From Chinchilla lanigera (taxonomy: Eukaryota > Chordata > Mammalia > Rodentia > Chinchillidae): a DNA stretch of 64,000 bases. The notes beneath the pieces are model-generated. The model saw only the letters and a program-made list of their open reading frames with translations, was not told where the DNA came from and did not search any database. A program made the position numbers and the translations under genes. Positions 10,611 through 21,700 of the stretch are shown here, in pieces; the stretch's first letter is position 1; the number at the start of each line of letters is the position of its first letter. The stretch covers positions 6,638,722 through 6,702,721 of the forward strand of contig NW_004955438.1 of NCBI RefSeq assembly GCF_000276665.1, read 5' to 3'.

Positions 10611-13369
10611 ATTTATCAAACTTTATACATCACTTTTGAATTTTTTAAAACATTTGGTAAGAATCACTCTTCCACATTCCAAAGACATAAAATTTATTGA
10701 GTCTTGGCTGAATTTTTAAATACATCACATGCATGTTGACAATTTGGCAATCAATAAGCTCCAGAACATTCCATAAATCAACTTTCTTTATTTCTCATGT
10801 TTACATATTTCTAATATTCCTCTTCAGCCAAGTATTTATCAGAATTGGCATAAAATAATAGAACATGAAAGTCATGGCTATCTGCAGACAGGAAGAGAGA
10901 ATGTTTCTTTGTGTGAACTGTTTGTGATAATGAATAGCTTAAGAAAACATTATGAAACCAATGTTTCTAAGATTTATTAAAGTAATTCCCAGAAAGATGC
11001 AAATGCTACATTTTTATTTGAAAACAGAACTAAAATTCAATGAAGTTTGAGTGGGAACAAATTTAAATATACTAGGGCCAAACTGAGGTCTTCTTTCCCC
11101 TTATATCAAGCATGCATTGTTGATTTATATAACATGTCTGGTCCTGCAGGCATTGCAGTATAAGACCCCTGTTCTCTACATTTTCTTCCACAGAGTTCTG
11201 TCTTTTCATTAGTAATGAGCTGACTTGATTCTTGGAATAGCTCCACTTTATTGTCCCTGAAGTAATCATCACCTCTCCTTTTATAAGTTTCTTGTGGACA
11301 CGTACTCATTTCTATATCTGGTACAATTTAAAACATAGTCTTTCATTCTGTCATCTTATATATTACCCTTTCATTATATTAGTCACAAAACCTTGTGATT
11401 TTTGGCTACTGCTCCACCTTCTAGTAGTTACTCTCTGATATATATGGCCTGTTCTTATTTTTTGTGTGAAGTTGGTCAAGCCAATATATCTAGCATTTTC
11501 TCTTTAGTTCTCTTACAACATCTTTAGGGCTTTGCATAAAACTCAACCTAATAACTACATGTTGAACAAAATCTCAAGATAATATCATTGAAACTTATTT
11601 CTAACCCAATTAAAATTTTCTCCTGTGATACACCAGCCATCTGGGATTAAGTTCCTCAGTGGAGTCACAGCTATTTGTTGGAGGTACTGTGGTACAAGGT
11701 CTGGTCAAGTGTTCTCATGGGTCATTTGGACCATGTCTTGTTTTGTAGATATTGTTAACACAGAGTTATTTCTGAATACATTCAGTGTGGAGGCTTTGAT
11801 AACAGTGGAATTGTGCAAGTTAAATTATTATGATGTCTTTAAAGTCCTGTTCAATACAGGAATGATGTAGTGATAAAGGAAAAGAGTAACTTAACTCAAA
11901 TGTTAAAATGCTAACTCTTAATGTCATTGCCTTAGGTTTGGGGGAAGTAAAAATCATGAGTGGAGTCTTCATGAATGGGATCAGTTCCTTTACAGAAGGA
12001 ACCCCAGAGAGCTCCTTACTCTCTTTCCATCATGAAAAGATACAGTGAGAAAGCTGTAATCTGTGAGTAGCCGTGCGCAAGCCTGAAGTGGTTGTCTACC
12101 ATGAATCAATCATGAGGACCTAGAACCTTATTCTTTGATGTCTTCCCTTCACATCTGTGAGGGATAAAGTTCAGTTATTTTAAACTACACAGTCTATGGC
12201 CATTTGCTACAGTAGTTGCAACACATGAAGACAGGAAAGTTAACAGAACACCGGGAAAATGAATGGAAAGGATATTAGTGCAGAGCAGGAGATGGCCTAA
12301 AATACCTTCCCCAGTCATAAACATATGCTGGTCCTCAAATAACCTTACCCTAATTTGTATTGTCACATTGTTTTCTTGTAAAGGCCAGGGCAATTTCTTC
12401 ACTCTGTCTTACCTTCTTTCCCACAGTTCCCAAATCCCAATCTAAGCCACAGATTCTCAACTTTGTCTTTAAAAATTCCCAGTGTTTTTCCCTATTATGT
12501 TGCAAGGTCATACCAGATGAATTCTATACATTATCTCCAAGTTACCTTGAATTACAGGAATTACTCTTCCCATTTTTCCCCATGATATCACCTACCCAAC
12601 TTTACTAGCTTTTTAATAGTATAAGAGGGACTTTTTTTCCTTAATGATTGATTTGTTCAGAAGCACCTGTTTTTTCCACCAAAGTTCATTAGCCCCCAAG
12701 GCAGGGTTGGATAAAAACTGGAGGACCCAGGCAGCCATTTAAAGTAATCCAGGTGATTCTCTAAAGGGTTGTAATTAAAGTTCGTCTATCCTAAAAACTC
12801 TTCGTAAATTATAGGAGAAGAACTTACCTTCAGCACCTGGAGCTGATAAAGGATGTCCTGAGAGAGAAAAATCCAGACAAAGAGGACTCTCGGGAAACGC
12901 AGTGTCTGGCAGAAGTAGGATGGAGCGTGGGTGGAAAGATTATTGTTCCTTAAGAAAAGAAGGAAATGTTTTAGAGAGGTGTGTAGCACAGTGCGCTTTT
13001 GGCTGTTTGAGAAACTTACTTTCTTATGTGACAGAGAAGGATGATTTATTCTTCAGGAGAAAATAAGTGTTCTAATCTCCCTTTCTCTACTAACAATTAA
13101 GGTGTTGATGGATGCCGAAATCTAGAGATCTTGACAAAGCAGGGAGAGGGAATTGTAATATTACAGCACGTGTGAGATTGTTTATAAAATTAAGACAAAA
13201 ATTATAAATTCTCTTCTTTTAGTTGTATTTGTGTTTCATGATACTCTTGGGAGGTGAATAATGCCAGCTCCACTCCCTGGGTGGGGAGGGTCTTTCCAAA
13301 GAGAAGAAGCTGCATATCTCATTATTTTTCCATTTGCTTTAGATTACACATGATGATTAGGTCATTTAT
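10611..13369. other. Unassigned AT-rich DNA
   Basis: No recognisable gene or repeat. Overlapping short frames on both strands near 11072-11309 and 12175-12608 are not supported as exons: they lack family resemblance and sit in sequence open on both strands by chance. Confidence 0.45.
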
Positions 13370-13475
13370 ATATGGCCTTCCTCCTTCCCACCTCCTTCTC
13401 CTCCTCCACTTTACCTCCTCTTCTGCCTCTTCCTCCTCCCTTTACTCTTACCTCTTTCTCTTCCTTCTTCATTGA
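13370..13475. repeat. Polypyrimidine tract (CTC/CTT-rich)
   Basis: About 100 bases on the plus strand are almost entirely C and T, with repeated 'cctcctc' and 'cttcctcctcc' units. This is an imperfect CTCCTT-type simple repeat. The 73-codon frame crossing it (Leu/Ser-rich) is a composition artefact. Mirror-symmetric tracts of this type can adopt triplex structure, but nothing here shows a function. Confidence 0.7.
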
Positions 13476-14164
13476 CAGCTTTCCTTATAGTGACAACAAT
13501 ATATTTTAAAGAAATTGTTTCATTTAACGGTGTATCCTGGCGATGTTTCCCTGTTCTCCTCTGGCGAGCTCTGTAGACCGCAGACACAGGAAGACACCTC
13601 AGCTAAGGGGCTTTTCTAATGAAGAAAATCAATAGATGATTTTCCACATTTATTTGTTTATGTACTATTCCTCTGTGATTGGATCACTATGATTTATTCC
13701 ATGGAAGGTCTAGAGTTTCTTACTGTATCTAGCTAGTTCAAAATAGATTTCATAAATAAGTATAGATTTTTATTGGATTCCAAATAACTGTTTATTATTA
13801 TTATTTTGGTGATTTCTAGGAGAAAAGTGTTAATCGAGTAATTAGTCCTATAAACTCTGGATTTTAACACTCACATAACTGAAACAAACATGTAAATAAA
13901 CAACCTACATGTCATGGCTAATTTGCTGGTTTCATATCTAGGAACTCTTGAAAACATTAGTCTTCATGCTAATCCCTAAGATATCTAAAGTGTACAGAAG
14001 TGAAGCTGTACCTTTTATCAAGTAAAATTAACCAAATTCTTCTTTCTTGTGAGGTAACATTCTCAGATGTGAACATGATCTCAGAAATTTTGAATCTCTT
14101 TTTGGTAAAATAAAACTATGTCAAACAAATACAGTTATTACCAGTTTAAGTTTAGAGCAGTAAC
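13476..14164. other. Unassigned DNA with a CpG-containing patch
   Basis: No gene recognised. The segment 13530-13600 is less AT-rich and has several CpGs ('ggcgatg', 'tggcgagc', 'gaccgc'), unusual for the neighbourhood. That may mark a younger insert or a constrained element. I cannot assign it. Confidence 0.35.
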
Positions 14165-14177
14165 AAAAATATAAGAG

Positions 14178-14278
14178 CTACAGCGGCAAAAGCGCCTTCC
14201 TGGCAAGCACAAGGTCATGAGTTCGGTTCCTGGTACTGGAGAAAAAAAACAAAAAAACCAAAACAAAACAAAACAAAT
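14178..14278 (+). mobile_element. tRNA-derived SINE, 5'-shortened, joined to L1
   Basis: It starts within the A-box region ('cagcggcaaaagcgcc') and lacks the usual 'gggctggggattta' head. It keeps the 'cctggcaagcacaaggtc' and 'gagttcggttcctggtac' blocks and a 45-base A/C tail. The tail runs directly into L1 ORF2 sequence at about 14279. A segment 'ataagag' preceded by A residues lies just before it (14171-14177) and recurs just after the L1 poly-A (about 15768-15774). This suggests the SINE and L1 share one outer pair of flanks. Confidence 0.8.
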
Positions 14279-15772
14279 CATTTTCACCCAATCTTTGATA
14301 AAGGGGCCAATCAAACTCACTGGAAGAATGATAGCCTCTTTAATAAATGGTGCTCGAAAAATTGGCTTAATACCTGCCAAAAACTGAAAATAGACCCAAG
14401 CCTATCACCATGCACCAAACTCAAGTCAAAATGGTTCACAGATCTCAATATTAAACCAGAAACACTAAATCTATTGGAAGAGAAAGTAGGTAAAAACCTC
14501 GAAGACATAGGGGTAGGCAGAGAGTTCATGAATAAAAACCAAATTGCACGTGAAACACTTGAAAGAATCAACAAGTGGGATCTCATCCTACTGAAAAGTT
14601 TCTGCACATCTAAAGAAATCACCAGCAGAGTCAAAAGAAAACCCACAAACTTGGAAAAAATTTTAGCTGATTGTCCCTCAGACAAAGGGCTTCTATCTAG
14701 AACATATAAAGAATTAAAAAATTTCAGCCCCTCCAAATTCAAAGACCCAATCCAAAAATGGGCAGCTGAGATGAATACACATTTCTCAGACCAGGAGATA
14801 CAAATGGCAAATAAATATATGAGAAAATGTTCAACATCATTAGTCATTCGAGAAATGCAAATTAAAACAACACTAAGATTCCACCTTACCCCAGTAAGAA
14901 TGGCTAGCATTAAGAGATCAACCAATAACAAATGCTGGTGAGGCTGTGGAGAAATAGGAACCCTTCTCCACTGCTGGTGGGAATGCAGACTAGTGAAACC
15001 ACTGTGGAAATCAGTTTGGAGATTCCTCCGAAAACTAGGTTTAGAGGTCCCATTCAACCCAGCTATCCCCCTGCTGGGTATTTTCCCAGAAGATCTAAAA
15101 ACATCATATCACAGTGATATATGTGCACCTATGTTCATAACAGCACAATTTGTAATTGCTAAAATGTGGAAGCAACCCAAATGTCCATCCACCGAGGATT
15201 GGATAAGAAAATTATGGTACTTTTATATAATGGAATATTACTCAGCTGTAAAGAAAGATAAACTCGAGGCCTTTATATTTAAATGGTCACAACTAGAGAC
15301 CATACTCATAAGTGAAATAAATCAAACATACATGTGCAAGCACCGCATTGTGTCACTAGTGTAAAACTTGAAAGAGTTAATTTAAACTCGGAGGTATGAT
15401 AGACACTGTGAAATGATAGGAAACCACTGAAGAATAAAGGGCTTCTGGGATGTGGGAAAAGAGAAGGGAAAGAAGGAGAAATTTTGTATGTATGTATATA
15501 CAGGATAGTTAACATGGTTGTTCTTCTGTCTTCTATTTCTATGCTGAAAGAAACTGTCAATGAGTCTTTGGTTGACCAGTATTGCATGTCTATATCTGTT
15601 TTCATGAGAAGCCACTTTGAAGATATCAATATGTAATACAACCACCATTGTTAATTCCCTACCACTTTGTTTGTAACTCTGTATTGTCTGTATTGTGCTT
15701 GTGATATGTTGTAAAATGTTGTATGTCTGTTAATGTTTCCCTCCTTTTATCTTTAAAATAAAAAAAAATAAG
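14279..15772 (+). mobile_element. LINE-1, 5'-truncated: ORF2 C-terminus, 3' UTR and poly-A
   Basis: This is the best-preserved L1 in the window. One reading frame runs from 14279 to the natural stop at 15362-15364, about 360 codons, broken only by a TGA at 14939-14941 where related elements encode arginine after the Cys-Trp pair. It covers the C-terminal, Cys-rich part of ORF2p: 'WDLILLKSFCTSKE', 'DKGLLSRTYKELK', 'IREMQIKTTLRFHLTPVRM', 'CGEIGTLLHCWWEC', 'PLWKSVWRF', 'PAIPLLGIFP', 'KQPKCPSTEDW' and 'MEYYSAVKKDK'. The catalytic endonuclease and reverse transcriptase domains are absent through 5' truncation. The 3' UTR (15365-15755) includes a purine-rich segment and ends in an A-rich tail. It cannot be autonomous. 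Confidence 0.92.
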
Positions 15773-16134
15773 AGGTATACTCACCTGTATTTATAAATAC
15801 AGTGAAGTCACTTCAGCAAGCTAATACAAAATGATTATAGCGATCTAAAATAAAAAAGATTGAAAGAACAAACCTTTCTTAATTTATAGTGATGAATTAA
15901 CATACACAAAATGGTAAAAATTATACTCTTTTTAAATAAGAAAAGTTTACAAAAATGAACCATTCAGTCTTAGCAAAAGATCTACAATGTTCAAAGAAAT
16001 GAAATCATTAACTAATACTCAACCGTATGCTCTTTAACTTCAGTGCAAAGCAATCAATAACTTCTTACTCATGAAAATGGCAAACTTCACCTCTCTATGA
16101 CTCCCATCACCTGGGTTAAATAGTGCCTTTGCAA
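15773..16134. other. Unassigned AT-rich spacer
   Basis: No gene or repeat recognised between the L1 tail and the B1-dID dimer. Confidence 0.45.
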
Positions 16135-16375
16135 CCACATGTGTGGTGTATGCCTGGAACCCCAGGACTGAGGGAGGATAAGACAGGAGGGATACAAGTT
16201 CATGTCCCGAATGCATACCCTGATGGGACTCTGCCTCTAAAGAAATGAAGAAAGAGAGAGAAAGAAAGAGAGAAGCAGAGAGAGGGTGAGGAAGAGGGAG
16301 GGAGCAAGAGAACAGTTACTGGAGATTTAGCTCTGTGCTCCCGGTTTTGATCCCTGCTACCAAAGACAAACATAG
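16135..16375 (+). mobile_element. B1-dID dimeric SINE
   Basis: The left part (16135-16240) is a diverged B1 (7SL-derived) monomer: 'gtggtgtatgcctggaaccc', 'aggactgagggaggat', then 'gactctgcctctaaa'. An AG-rich linker (16240-16315) follows. The right part (16318-16365) is ID-like: 'tggagatttagctctg' and 'ttttgatccctgctacc', with an internal deletion between its A-box and B-box regions. B1 joined to an ID-like monomer is the published B1-dID architecture of several non-murid rodent families. The copy is old. Confidence 0.65.
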
Positions 16376-17476
16376 CGCCTTTTCAAAAGTGCTACAGTTT
16401 CCACAGGGAAGCTAACTCAGTTGTCAAACCACCTCCAGATTCTGCATCCTTTCTAGCAATATTTTTTCAATTCTTTTAAGCACCTTATTTAAAACTTTAT
16501 CTACATTCTACTGGTTTTAAGGTACTTTTGTTCCATAATCCAGTATTTGATTGTATTTCTATAACTTGTAGTTTCATCCATTAGTTTTACTTTGGTGGTT
16601 GCCCCCCCCCCGTGATAATAAAGGGATCTTGATCTGGCCCTCTTGATTTAACACTGCAGGGAAGGCTCTGTTCCCTCCCTACACCCTCTGACCGACAAAC
16701 CCACACACTTTCCTACTCTGAATTTGTCAACACTTTTCTCTTTGATAAGGGCCAGCCTAACTTCTATGTTCTGTCAGGCAAACTAGTTTATTTAACCATT
16801 TCCCAGTCTAATTATTCAAATACAAGATGATAAAAAATTTCATATTTTCCACTAATTTTATCTGATAATGTAACAAGAAATATAAAAATAACAATTTTAT
16901 CAAATTTATTCAACCCAAGAATCAACTGGTTGAAATACCAACTTTCCCAGCTACACTTGGGACAGACAGTGCACAAGCAAACCCCCTGCCCAATGATGCT
17001 GGGGCAGCTGTTGAGTGGTTAACTTTGTCTCTCATCAAACAGATGGCAAATATGTACAATTTTGTTACTCTTAATGGGTAATCTTTGTATTTTAAAAAGA
17101 AAGTAAAACAGAAATACATTTGATTAATTTTTATTGAGAGAACACGATTGGAAAACAGTTTGTCTATAAATTTTATGTTCTTGTTTAAGGTTACAAGAAA
17201 TAAAGAGAACAAAGTTGCTATGACCAGTAGGCTAGGTTGACATATAATTTTATCATTGGTGAAGACTTTGTTATAGACGTGAGTACCTGGAGCCTTGGCT
17301 TGCAAGACATTCAAATGCAGCATTAGACTAGCTACTTTTTGATTATCTATTGATTCTGTTGCAGGTAAATAAATAGAGTGCCTATCAGAAAAGATAGCAG
17401 AGAGTTTCATGTGCTTTCTTTCAGTAAGTAAGAGAAATGGGTTGAATGCTCGATTGAGGATAGTAACCCTAATATT
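16376..17476. other. Unassigned DNA with a homopolymer C run
   Basis: A ten-base C run sits near 16602-16611. The minus-strand frame 16922-17410 is open for 162 codons. It has no initiation context, domain or family resemblance that I recognise and contains several low-complexity hydrophobic runs. I regard it as a chance frame. Confidence 0.4.
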
Positions 17477-17493
17477 CTCTCTCTCTCTGCCTC

Positions 17494-17524
<31 letters not shown>

Positions 17525-17690
17525 GTATTTTTGAGAGAGGGTCTTACTACATAGTCCAGGCTGGCCTTGAACTCATTTATGTAGTCCAGGCTGGCCTTGA
17601 ACACACAAGGATCCTCCTGCCTCAGCCTCCCAACTGCTGGGATTATAGGAGTGTGCCACCATGCCCAGCACATTAACCCTAATAGTCTTA
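17465..17690 (-). mobile_element. B1 SINE (antisense) with internal duplication and TSD
   Basis: The complement of a B1 element: a 26-base T run (17499-17524), 'ttgagagagggtcttacta', 'ctcctgcctcagcctccca', 'ctgctgggattatagg' and 'gtgccaccatgcccagc'. The block 'gtccaggctggccttgaac' occurs twice in tandem (about 17552 and 17583), resembling the internal tandem duplication typical of many B1 subfamilies. It is flanked by 'taaccctaatattct' (17465) and 'taaccctaatagtct' (17674), a 15-base TSD with one mismatch. The minus-strand frame 17407-17706 is simply this SINE translated. Confidence 0.9.
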
Positions 17691-19397
17691 TATACCCAAT
17701 AAGCAATTATCCTGAATAAAAGAATTTACCAGATTTTTAATATTTGGGTTTATGAAAATGACAATGTGAGTAAATATTTTCAACACTGCTCTTGGAAATG
17801 ATGAATATCAGGAGCAAAGATCACTTACTACAGCCAGTATGTTCTACATATTTTGACTGTGAAATTTTACTATTCTGATTATTAAAAGAAATTAAGTTTA
17901 ATATATTAATTTTCACTTTAAAAAGTTTATTTATTAGAATAGTTTGGCTTTATTTGACTCAGGTTAGAATAATTGAATACAAGCTATTAAGCATGATAAA
18001 AAGTAATAATTTCTTTCTAGGTAAAATAGTGCATTAATTTAATTGGAAAATTAGAATATTTAAAATATTATTGCATGTTATTTCTAAAGTATCCATATTT
18101 TTGCAGTTAGTCTAACTTCTTGTGCTCTGATATGAGTCAACAAGTGCTTGCAGTTTTGTGTATCTGTAAGTCTTTATCACAATAAGTATTTTATCAGCCA
18201 CTGACTATTCTACTTTTAATCTTTCACCTGAGATGTTTATTTTCCTTTTGAGGATTTGTTGGGATGTAAATGAAGAATCAAGCAGCAAGCGAGAGGTGAT
18301 TGCAAAAAAATAGCTGGAACCCCCAGAAGTGAATTTGAAAACATGATTCTATTTTTGTCCCAGTTTTTTATTTTCTACAGAGAGATCTATGATAATTATA
18401 GAAATATTTTAAATATTTTATTTAGGATGTTTTTTGACAAATCATCTATTTTTCTTTATGAGGAAAGCAGTGGAAAATATTTCCAAGGAAATTCTCTTGA
18501 TAAGATTACTACATGTGGATAGAAACAGTGTAAGATAACAAAATGGTGTGTATTTGTTTATTTTTAATTGTTTCAGATTTTGCATCTTCTGTTTCTCGAA
18601 GACTCACACAAAATAAGTAGCTTCAAGCAAGCTAGAAACATGGTATACAGCTTAAGGAATCGAAGTGTTCCATTATTTTGTTATCCAGATTACACTGCAG
18701 AATTAGCCGCATTGCAGAATTAGCATCACACAAGTGATGAAGACATTCAAACAGATGAAGAGCAATAACATTACCATGGAACAGACAGAGGGCCAGGAAT
18801 GGAACAGAATAATAAGTCATGTTTTCCCTTATTTTTTTCCAAAGCAATTGGAGGAAATGCATTGGGATATGAGCTTTGCAAGAATTCATTTTATATACTT
18901 AGTGCCAATATCAAATATCTAGCTGATAACTTATAATTAACATATATTTTATTAATTAGATAATAGTATCAATGTGATACATTTTAAAAAATGGCACATG
19001 GTTCCCTTCAGGCTGTGATTTTCCATAGGTATTAACACAGCATGTACCAAAATTATAGGACCATAAATTTAAATGCAGATGTACTAAAGTAGAATTTCAG
19101 GTTGGAGGTGGAAATGGTTTCTAACAACAAAAATGTTAACAAATTGTATAGATGATTTTTAAACATATTGAACATTAACCATAATTTGGAGAAATAATCA
19201 GTTTAACAGTTTCAATAAAATATATGCTAAATTCCTAAAGATACTGTCTACTAAATATGTGTAAAAATATGTGATACTATGAAGTTTTCTTTATCAGGGA
19301 AGGTCTTAGTTATCTAGGAGTTTACAGTCTATCTATACATATGAGAAATATAAATATACAAATTAATAATAATATTTTAAATTTTTTAACAATACAA
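17691..19397. other. Unassigned AT-rich DNA
   Basis: No gene or repeat recognised. Overlapping short frames on both strands at 18632-18922 are chance frames. Some direct short repeats of AT words occur near 18400. Confidence 0.45.
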
Positions 19398-19432
19398 ATT
19401 AATAATAATAATAATTAATAATAATAATAACA
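19398..19432. repeat. (AAT)n microsatellite, imperfect
   Basis: Repeated 'aat' units run over about 33 bases with one interruption. A related AT-rich patch lies just upstream at 19358-19372. Confidence 0.8.
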
Positions 19433-20984
19433 CAGGGGAAATATCAGCTCAGGTATATCCCTTCAGATTTGACACAAATATTTTCCATATCCTAAGAACT
19501 GAAAGGAAATTTTCCCTCAGGTTGTCTTGGCTAAGAAAGACTTCTAAAAAAAGGAGCAAGATGTGAGTGCTGTTCTTGTTTTTAGTGCTTAAAATCATGC
19601 TGTATTAAAGCTGAGAATAAATTTCTCAATACTGCTTTTTATAGCTTGTCTATTAACACTTCATTTGGTCTAAATTTATTCTAGGCTTCATTTAATCAAT
19701 TAGTTTATACATATGGGAAGTGAAGATTGAATGTGTTTTATAATTCTTATCAGATATGCACATTAATACCCATAAGTGGAGAATCCTCTGAAATTAACTG
19801 ACTCTCTCACTTCAACAGGCAGTGAAGGCAATTTTGGGGAATTTATTTATCGAGCAGATTTCCACCAGGAGATCACTTTGGGCAGTGATACGTGAATTTG
19901 AAAGTGAGGATGTTATTCTGCACTCTTAAGATAAAACAAACCACAGAAAAAGAGAAGGGTGTTCATGATCTGAGGAGAGAGAATTAATATCAGTACATAT
20001 TTTAATTTAGATTAACTTCTCAACCTTCCACTGTGCTGTTATTTTCTACCTTTCCTTTGAATAGCTCAAGTGATTACATACTTTTTGCATAAACTTTGCA
20101 TTATATTTAATTTGTAATTTCAGTAGACATAACACATCTCTTCATGATGCCCCTCTCAAGGTTCCCCCAAAGTTTCCGTAGAAATCAAGTCATATAATCA
20201 CAGTGAAAACTAATCAGCTTCACTTGTGAGAAAGGAAGCACGTCAGGGAAAGTAAATAGAAGCAGTAAATCAGGAGACAATTGAGAAGGCAAACAGAACA
20301 CCGAGGTTACTAAATAATCCAGAAGAGGTGGGAGCAGAGGCACTCACAGAATTAACCTTTTGCTACATTCTGTGATCGCATTCTTTACTGTCTCACTGCT
20401 TGGAATGCACTCTGCCTGCTAATTAGAATGGAACGAGTACATTTCCCTTCCTATGCTACAAGCAACTTTAAGGTAATGGTCATGATCATTCTGTATTCCA
20501 TTTTGCCCTTGGTAATGAATGCATGGAAGCAGAGATGAGGAAACATTTGTTTATCTATGGCTGTTGTTTTTCCCCCAACTCTTTTTTTTTAAAGTTGCTT
20601 TTATTAAACCACTAGTGAAGATTACTATAGCTCTTTAGTGCATTCATAGGAGTTTTTAAATTATGTTAAATCTTCTATTAGGCAATTTAAAGTATTTTAT
20701 TTAAAAACAAATGTTTAGTGGTTGTATTATTATTATTAATAATTATAATGAAAGCTTATTATTTAAACGTTCTTGTTTTTCTTGACTTACTATTCTATTG
20801 TCCTTTAGAATTGATCTGACTTTTTATCATATTAAAAGATAAAAATGATAAGTTATAATTATATGATCATTTTTCCCTTAAAGGATTACTTTTCTTCAAT
20901 GAGAGGTATTTGTTTCTATATATCTAGATATCAAGAAATGATGCCACATTATAAATTAGTGTGATGTGTTATTTAGATTTCCAC
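19433..20984. other. Unassigned DNA; possible constrained block at 20330-20530
   Basis: No gene recognised. The segment 20330-20530 is less AT-rich, shows no repeat similarity and has homeodomain-like words ('gctaattag'). That is weak grounds for suspecting a conserved non-coding element; only cross-species alignment could decide. Confidence 0.35.
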
Positions 20985-21300
20985 TATCATAACAAATGAA
21001 TCAATTTAAAATAGGAATGGTTTATTTTAGTTCATAGTTGGGGAATTTTGCTCCAGGAGTGACTGAGTCCATTGCATTTCACCCTACGGAAGCTGATATT
21101 TCTGGGAAGGGAGCATGCATAGGAGGAAGCTGCTCAACTCAAATCAGCTAGGAGCACGAATCTGGTGACCTAAGTAAGACCTCTCATTAGGCACCACCTC
21201 TCAAAGGTACGTACCACCTTTGAGTAGCACCAAGCTGAGAACTAAGCCTTTAACACATGAGCCCTTTGAGACATCCTGGAATCAAGCCACAATACATGAG
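20985..21300 (-). mobile_element. MaLR-type LTR, antisense, diverged
   Basis: The order matches the complement of a MaLR/ORR1-like LTR: 'atggtttattttagttcata' (complement of the aataaa-bearing R region), a 'gagtccattgcatttca' block, a purine-rich centre, then 'aagcctttaacacatgagcc' and 'tttgagacatcctgga'. No internal region is recognised on either side, so it is probably a solo LTR. Confidence 0.6.
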
Positions 21301-21317
21301 AGAAAAATAACTACAAA

Positions 21318-21424
21318 ATAGAGCTACAGGTACAGCTCAGTGGTAGACCTAGGGTGTGTTTGCCTAGGGTGTGTATGAAGCCTTGAATTCAACGCCCAAC
21401 ATCAAATAAATAAATAAATAAATT
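21318..21424 (+). mobile_element. ID-like tRNA-derived SINE, (AAAT)n tail
   Basis: Head 'gctacaggtacagctcagtg' followed by 'gtagacctaggg', a degenerate B-box region ('gaattcaacgcccaaca') and a tail of 'aaat' repeats. The unit 'cctagggtgtgt' is duplicated inside the element (near 21347 and 21363). It belongs to an older ID lineage than the 58464 family. Confidence 0.7.
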
Positions 21425-21589
21425 CCTAAAGAATATAAATCATATATTAATTCATTAAGGGTTATTAGCTACTGAGACCACCAGGCAAATTTTTTTTTAA
21501 ATGATATTTCTGTCTGGTATATCTGTCCAGTATAAAGAAGCACTTCCAACAGAAAAAAACCTGTTTGTCCCATAATTGTTTTTTCATTA

Positions 21590-21700
21590 TAAGAGTCTGA
21601 ACCAGGGCCTTTGCATTGAGCTACATCCCCAACTCATTTTTTGAGGGAAATGAGGGACAATCTCACCAAGCTGTTAAATTTTCAAGACTGCAATTTTAGG
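21590..21700 (-). mobile_element. B1-dID dimer fragment, antisense
   Basis: The first half is the complement of an ID-like monomer ('gaaccagggcctttgca', then 'gagctacatccccaac'), with the middle deleted. It passes straight into a diverged B1 complement ('ttgagggaaatgagggac', 'ctcaccaagctgtt'). The order agrees with an antisense B1-dID. Confidence 0.55.

Noticed and set aside
13254..13475. Ser/Leu-rich 73-codon frame
   Set aside because: Half of it is translated from a polypyrimidine simple repeat.
14317..15057. 246-codon open frame on the minus strand, the longest in the window
   Set aside because: It is the antisense shadow of the well-conserved L1 ORF2 frame at 14279-15364 on the plus strand. 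The residues match nothing but complemented L1.
16922..17410. 162-codon minus-strand open frame
   Set aside because: No recognisable domain, start context or codon signature; AT-rich DNA yields frames this long by chance. A protein search with no hit would confirm the rejection.
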